From contig VXAA01003307.1 of assembly GCA_013399115.1 (NCBI GenBank), positions 187,091 to 251,090 on the forward strand: DNA of 64,000 nt, written 5' to 3'. The DNA is from Anseranas semipalmata (Eukaryota > Chordata > Aves > Anseriformes > Anseranatidae). Position numbers and translations under genes: made by a program. Below the pieces are notes generated by a model, which was given only the letters and a program-made list of their open reading frames with translations, was not told the DNA's origin and did no database searches. This document shows, one piece after another, positions 57,201 to 64,000 of the stretch; position 1 is the first letter of the stretch; each line of letters starts with the position of its first letter.

Positions 57201-60200
57201 TTATAACCCAGGATGTTTTTTAAGGTATTGTCTCTTGTAATGTTTTAATTACATCACTCAATAGATCATTTTATACAGCTCATGTTTCAACTGAATTTCT
57301 ATAATATTATGCTTAACAACCGAGAGTGCTCTTATCTACAAATTGCTGTGAAGGCATTCCCATCGTTTAATTAAGTAACAAAGTCAAGGAGCGGTCCCAT
57401 CTCAAGAAATTCACAGCAGATGACGACGACAGGAGCAGACACCACATCAGGAAGCCCAGTCCGGGGCTGCAGCCAGCAGGGGCTCGGAAGCCCTCCCTCA
57501 TCGCCCCCATGCCAGGAACATCTCAAGTGCTGAAAAATACTTCTCATAGCATTACTCCTAGAACTCTTCCAGTGCCAGAACCTTACCTCTGGGGATCCCT
57601 ACATTTAGGTGGATTTCTGCTTTATGTTTGATGCTGTAATTACAACCAGCATTTTACTACTTTAAAAAGAGATGTTTTACAAATAAAAGGAAAATGCAGT
57701 TTGTTTTGTACAGCACCCCTTAGTTGTATCAACAGTACCTACAGGTGCATGGATCAGGAGACATTTTACAGAACAACACAGCTTATGTATTTTCCAAAAG
57801 GAAAAAGATCTCAAATAAAATTTAAGATTTGCTCAGCAAAGAACTTTTGTTTGTTTTAATAATTTTGCATTGCTTTTAACCTTAAAATGTGCTGAGAAAC
57901 AAGACACTGAAAGGAATACATAAAAAAAGCCAACAAGCAGAAGTTCTGCTTTGAAAGCAGAGCAGGATACTTATGCACTACTAATTTAATTAAAGAGTTA
58001 TTTTCCTTTTAAATACCCTCTAATGGCCCAAAACGAAAGCAGGCTGATTTAAAATCAATCATTTTAATCAAAATTACAAGTTCAAATTCTCCATGGATTG
58101 GTGTTCAGTGACTACAGAGTCAAAACTGCACATCCATCACATCCCTGCGTCTTCCTTGCTCCGAGTCCCAAGCCGGGAGAAGAATGGGTTATCTCATTTA
58201 TGCAAAACATGAGAATTTCAGGCTGATGCAGTCAGGCAACCAGCCAGCCCCAAAGCCCCGCTAACGCTCTCTGAACAGCCCCAGGCAGCACGCAGACCTC
58301 CCGCCTGCCTTCCCTATAGGATTTGCCATACCTGAAGCTCTGTCAGCCCCCAGGTGGAGCTGCCCTGGAGCGCTGCCGCTCGGCCTGCAAAGAGCATCCC
58401 CGGCATTTCCCCTTCCACATGCCGGCGGTTTCGCACCTCTCGCCCCATGCAGCCTGCCACAGACCCATTTTTAGAACAGGCGTCTTCCTTAGTATTTATC
58501 TGTACTAAATCAACGCCCTGCGACACAGCATGGTGTGCCACCCTTAAACGTACAGAAAAGAGCCCAAATAATCACTGCCTTCAAGAACATGCTCCGCACA
58601 AGCACGCAGCAGGAACAGGGCAGCGCACAGGAAGGGCACAGCAGTGGTAACCAGGAAAATGGACATTTGGGGACACAGCCCAGGTGCCCAACGCCCACCA
58701 CGGTACCGAGCGCTGCCTGGTCTTTATGGATGCAGCCAAGTGCTGCCTGCCTGAGCGCAACAGGGGCGAGAAATGCTTGCGAGGGAAGTTACCTGTAACT
58801 GGAGATGAACACATGCCAGTGACCTCAGATGTCCCCGGGTCCTGAAACCTTAAGGAAATGGTACTGGAAATGGGAAGGAGGAGTCCAACCAAGCTAACGT
58901 GGGGCAGGGGAGGACAAGCGGCGATTTCTGGCTGCGCTTGCGTCTCTGCAGGGGCCCGGGGAAGAGATTGCTCTGCCAAGGCTGCCGGCACCTGCCACCT
59001 CCCACCTTCAGCCGTGCACTGCTGGAAACGACTGAAATTCTGGGGCAGTCAGGGCAAAACCTTGAATTAGGCAGCGTCAGTGATGTTTTCTGTAACTGAA
59101 CTCCCCTGCAACTCAATCGCACTTCCCCCTAAGTAGCTGGAAGAAACGAAAAATGTTTCACATATTTTGCATGATTCTTGTCTGCCTGTGGTTTATTTTC
59201 AAGCCTCCAGACAGGACTCCTTAGCTTAGGAAGATGCTCGTGCATCTTAACCACACCCACGCCCCCGCTACCAGGACAGATGCAATGAGAGCAATCAGGA
59301 ACGCAGCTCCTCGCGGAGGTCACAGCTAGCGCAGGTGTCCCTGTGGGAGCTGCTGGTGGGACGGTCATCGTGTCCTCCACCTCCACGCCGGGCGCTTCCA
59401 CAAGAGCAGTAGTGCTGCCTGTAAGAGCAGAGCGAAGCAGGCCAGCGAGGTGGCCCTCTCCCGGCAAAAGGCAAGCGAGCAAATGGTGAGGGACGGGACA
59501 CACCAAGATGTAGCGATCATAACGACATTTCCCTTTCCTTAAGGAAAATCATTTTGAAGGTGGGAAAACAAATTTCTTTAATGAATTATCTTCACCAGCT
59601 TATGAAGCATAACAATGTATCTTTGGAGACTTAGCACAGACACAGGAAATCTGACAGTGCTCAAGTACCCCCAAATGACCAGAGAGAAAATTTCAACTTC
59701 AATAATCCTAAAGGTCAGAAGCGTTATTAAACATGACAGATGCCCTCACCATTCAACACCGGAGGACATGGCTAAATTTGTTCTAACTCCATTTTCTCTT
59801 GCTACATGTAAAGCAGCAAATGTACCATTTAATGCATATTTAAAAAAACTAGAAATAATATTTTTTCTCTCTCTGTGTTTTCAAGATGACAACTACTGAT
59901 TTACTTAGCAGTCAATTATCTCAACCCCAGGTGCCGGAAATAGCTAGGTTTACTTTACTAAAAGGAAACAAGACAGTACAAAAACAAAAACAAAAAAATA
60001 GCAAAAGGTGCAAACCACTGCACTATCATGAGAAATGCCTTAAAAATCTAAAAATATGGGTCAGTCAAACATACAGATGGATGCAAGTGGTTCCTGTATC
60101 TCCAGTCAAGCCCCTGCTATTGTACTATGTATGTAGATGTTCTCATGTACAAATCGTTAGCCATATATGTCCCTCTTGATAACACAAAATGGGAAAAGCA

Positions 60201-61419
60201 ATCCTGATTCCATTCCACCACGAGTGGTGTATTCTGATTCTCCCCATCTGCAGAATATCTGCTTTTGTCCTTGGCTCACAGACAGGAATAGGGGTGGGAG
60301 AGAGTGTTAATGGGATTTGTTTCAACTGCTCCTTCCCTTTTTTTTTTTTAAATTAGGAAAAATAACACAATAGCAATTTTGCAAAATGAGCATGGGATTT
60401 CACATCGTCCTATTTTTGTCCCTGCAATACTCAGAATTCCCTTTCCTGTTTTACACAGAAGTTGGCTCTCAAAAGAAAACAGCTTCACAATGAAAGGGAG
60501 CAATTTACTGATCTAAAACAAGCTGACAAGCATCAGCAGCTCGTTTGAAAGCACTGCCCGCCATGTTCTCTCTTTCGAGGCGCGCACGCAGCCCAGCGTC
60601 GTAGGATGAGCAAACGGCTCTTCTGCTCCGGGGGCTTCCGCAGCCCCCCGCGGGCAGAAGCACCTTCGCCGGGTGAACCCTCCCCAGCCCCCCAACACGC
60701 CAGGGGGAAGCCAGCGCCAAGATCTCCGGTCGCTGCCCCTCGGAACACCCAGTGGTGCGAAACAAACGGGGTCATCGCATGAAGAAAAAATAGTGGGCTC
60801 TTCGGTGGGTTTCTTTTATTTTCCCAGATGTAACCCATACAGCGTATGGTCTGGATTTCAGTTGTACAAATCCAGGGCACATGGAGGGGAATGGAGGAAG
60901 AGCTGGATTCAAGCCCTAAAATTATGTACATACAGTCCTAACTCCCAGCTGTTTAATCCTTGTTCTTAACAGTGCTACCATCTGTTTTAAACCCCCAAAT
61001 ATGAATGCTGTCTACATTTCCAAAAGGCAATGCTACTGTGACACCTTAGCTCCATATAAATTAATTTGGATGCACTTCTGCATTACACTGTGAAAGCTAC
61101 TCAGAAAAAAAACAAACCAAAAAAAAAAACCATGAAAAATCCTAAACACTCTTTACTTGACAAAATAATGCCATGGGTGAAATTACAGATCTCTGCCAGC
61201 ACCAGCCAGGTCTGACCGCATCCCTACACACCCTGGGTGCTTTGGGCGCGCGAGATACGCTCCTTTAGCTACTTCAGGACTGATGGTTTCTGCCCTGCCT
61301 GCAGAAGACACCCAACAAAATTAGAAGAATGTTGCTTTATTTTTCTACCAAGTTCAGCAAAACCCCAACACCCACATTAACCCACAAATCCAGAGCAGCC
61401 TCATTCCTCTTTCTGCAGC

Positions 61420-62450
61420 TCTGATCTCTCATCTGAACGACATTCCAAATAGCTTGCTAATTTAACACACCAAAGGCAAGCAAATCAATTCAGCACTTTA
61501 AGAACAGCCCGGTACTACAGAAAGATTTTTTTGTTACGCGTACGTGAGAAGACCTAACCCTATCGCGTACCGCAGCTTAATATCTGTGTGAAAATTCAAC
61601 GTGTCATCTGGGCAAGAGTAAATCACAAATCTATCAAGAAGCATTGTAAAAGGGAAGGGAATTATCAAAATGGATTCATATGCATCTGGAATGATTTTAA
61701 TACCAAATGCGCCCAGCAAATCTCCCTGCACTGCTGACAAATCACCAGCTGAGGTAAATCCCAGATAATGAAACATTGTAAGAAAGGCTCTATTTAATAA
61801 TTTAGCCCCTGTCAAGGAGTTTGTATTGATTCTTGTTTTCAGCACAGGGAGAGAATGTTATCTTCAGCCTTACAGCTCAATGACAGCATCAGTGAATTTA
61901 ATCACTGTGCAGCTCCTGCCATGCAATCCTTAAACTGTCACCTCTGATTCTCCATCATTCCTCGCTATTTCCCTCAAAACCCCCCTATGCCCACATTTTC
62001 ATACTAATCTCCTGCCCCACACATGCCCCACTGTAATCACAGCAGCATTTCAATCTGCTTCACATTAGACGTAACAGCCAATCTCATTTGCAGTCTAAAT
62101 TTTTTATTTTAAATAATTCAGCGCTCCGTCAAACGTCTCATTCGTCTCTCTCTTATTAGCAAGTCAGCTCAGTATCCTAATGGCAACTTAGCCGTGCTGA
62201 AGGTAGCGTTGTGCAGTCGCAGGACAGCAGCTCGAGCAAAGGGTTGGAGTAGAAAAAATCTTTCAGCCTTTCTTGGCTGCAAAGGGGAGATGAATCTGGG
62301 GAAGCCAGAATCTATATTAATCAGCATTTTTTCCACACCAAAATGGAAAGGTCAAGCTGCCTCGTAACTGGCCAGGAAAAATTAGCCACAAATTAATTCA
62401 GCTGCAGTTCAGGGACAGAACATCAATTCATCTACAAACAGAATGAGGCT
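61420..62450. promoter_or_regulatory. Candidate conserved non-coding element(s)
   Basis: Two neighbouring blocks (about 61420-61950 and 62040-62450) show the same texture: ctaatttaacac, tttaataatttagcccctgt, ttaatatctgtgtg, tctcttattagcaag, atcctaatggc, aattagccacaaattaattc. The first contains a 103-codon minus-strand open frame with no recognisable product, which I do not regard as coding. Enhancer identity is inference. Confidence 0.35.
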
Positions 62451-63245
62451 TTTAAATACATAAATGCTTGTGGCTTCAGAAACCTCACCCAGATATTTGC
62501 ATTCAAAAGCATTAGTTCCTATAAAAGCACAGAGAATACCAGATCCTAGCTTTAACGTGTTTCCTAAAACACAAGGCTGTATGCAGGAAGAATACAAAGG
62601 AGAGGAAGCACACGCTGCATAATTTAGAAAAACAGATTTCTTTTAAAATTTTCCTCTTTATTCCCAGTGAGATGCAATACTTTCCATTTTATAACCCTTT
62701 GGATCACAGTAAAATGATCCCACAGGCCCTCACAGGCAAGGTCATCATACACAGATTTTCTATTACAGGGCACTAGCGGCATTTCACAACTGTCTTTTTA
62801 TGCACTTCTGCCTCTCCATCCAGACTATAAATTGTTACAAGGCCCTGGGGCAATCCAGCTGTATACTCCATTCAAATCAGGCTTCAAGGAGAAAGCACCA
62901 CAGTCAAGATGCTTCAATCAAGTAAACATACAGGCACAAAGGGCAACTGCATCACAACAAATAATGTTTTCTTTTATAGGGCAAATTCGCCGTTTTTCTA
63001 TTTTAAAAGCACCGCAAGTTTCTCTCTGATGCTCGGATTCAAAGTGTAGCCCATTAGCATTTTAAATGTGACACCAAATTAAGTTGAAACACGATAAATC
63101 AGAAGCATGCTGCTAGAATCCATTTGCTGGTTGGGTTCTCTCTGAGGGAAAAAAGGAAAACCTTAAAAAGGAAAGCTGGACTCATTTATCAAACACTGGA
63201 AATTCATATCAAAAAAAGGTTTAAATCGGACAGGATTAGAGAGCA

Positions 63246-63267
63246 GATTTATTATTATTATTATTAC
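63246..63267 (+). repeat. ATT trinucleotide microsatellite
   Basis: About six consecutive TTA/ATT units following gagcaga. Short and ordinary. Confidence 0.8.
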
Positions 63268-64000
63268 TAGAGGGCAAGGTGTATTTTATTTGCATACATT
63301 AGCTCGTACCGTGGTCAGAGGCAGCTCGTTAGTAACACCAGCAGCTATGCGGAGGTCCTGGCTGACAGTGACCACCCTTTGATAGGGTTTGTTGTTTACT
63401 AAACTTCTCGTTTCACCTCCAACTGTTATTGCAGAGAAAAAGCATGAACTTCTTGGCTGTCAGATCCCCCTTCTCTTTCAGTCTGGATGTGGCTTTCTTC
63501 CCTTTCAACTTAGAAGTTAAGTTGGGATGCCTTTGTTGCAGTAAATTCATCAAACCTTATATTCAAAACACTTTCAATACACTTGTAAATGTAATGTTCT
63601 GTGATTAGCTGTGTTTTCAAACCAGTACTCTTACTGGGGATGGAAGTTAGAATTTAGGCAGTTCTGCATTCTGTTTTGCTTCTTTCTGCCAAAACTCTAG
63701 TATTCAGTAATCTCATTTCACTAGCGATACAGAGAAGCATTTCCAACATCCAACACTCCTTGCCTAACTCAAATTAAATATCAGTAGTAGTAATCAAAGC
63801 AGGGTACACGTGCTTTTAGGTGCATCACAATTAAAATATTCGTATTTTAAATGCAACTACTATTGTCGTGTCATATTTAAGCCAACAGCTGGTTATTTGT
63901 AATAAAGTCATCTCATAACCCCAAATCACCTCTTTTTTTGGTCATAACCCCCCGAAGCAGCTATACTACGGCTGGCTGAGCAGGCAGTGCACACCACTAG

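Noticed and set aside
58314..58541. Possible GC-rich exon on the minus strand
   Set aside because: The translated peptide is not part of RERE and there is no convincing acceptor/donor pair in phase with exon a.
61534..61845. 103-codon minus-strand open frame in a conserved-looking block
   Set aside because: No familiar domain, and the surrounding texture is that of non-coding regulatory DNA; kept only as a candidate non-coding element.

Overview
This is vertebrate nuclear DNA, most likely from a bird. It is a mostly non-coding stretch of one large, intron-rich gene read on the minus strand. Seven short exons with canonical splice sites join without any phase conflict into 227 codons. I recognise these as RERE (arginine-glutamic acid dipeptide repeats protein, atrophin-2), corresponding to about residues 175-401 of the human protein by my own count. 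A bird is suggested by a 3'-terminal CR1 LINE fragment together with very low repeat density. A turtle or crocodilian is possible but should carry many more CR1 and MIR copies. RERE lies on microchromosome 21 in chicken, from general knowledge.

Layout in transcription order (high to low coordinates): about 21.9 kb of upstream intron (64000-42148); exon a (42147-42042), exon b (40573-40477) and exon c (36859-36755), which encode the C-terminal part of the BAH domain; exon d (20924-20876), which crosses the BAH/ELM2 boundary; exons e (17213-17089) and f (16194-16095), the ELM2 core; and exon g (1707-1609), the end of ELM2 and the first residues of SANT. The rest of SANT, the GATA-type zinc finger, the atrophin-like tail, the N-terminus and the first half of BAH lie outside the window. 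RERE is a nuclear co-regulator. Its ELM2/SANT region recruits HDAC1/2, BAH is a chromatin-reading module, and the protein is linked to retinoic-acid-dependent transcription.

The remaining ~63 kb is intron. Supportable content: a CR1 3' end (~1.1 kb), an L2/MIR-type LINE tail (~3.3 kb), an old LINE reverse-transcriptase remnant (~13.5 kb), a MIR SINE remnant (~38.8 kb), a 29-base T run, an assembly gap, a strong G-quadruplex motif, several CpG-rich patches (23.2-23.7, 28.7-29.0, 29.35-29.5 and 30.06-30.3 kb are clearest), three RFX X-box-like motifs within 280 bases next to the first CpG patch, and homeodomain-motif-rich blocks that read like conserved non-coding enhancers (48, 52, 57, 61-63 kb). 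Two perfect 15-bp inverted repeats stand out. The one at 52.85 kb extends to a 79-base imperfect hairpin carrying the miR-30 seed word in its 5' arm on either strand.

I found no operon, CRISPR array, defence system or other novel multi-gene system. The less-explained signals are the hairpins, the RFX/CpG module and the intragenic CpG patches.
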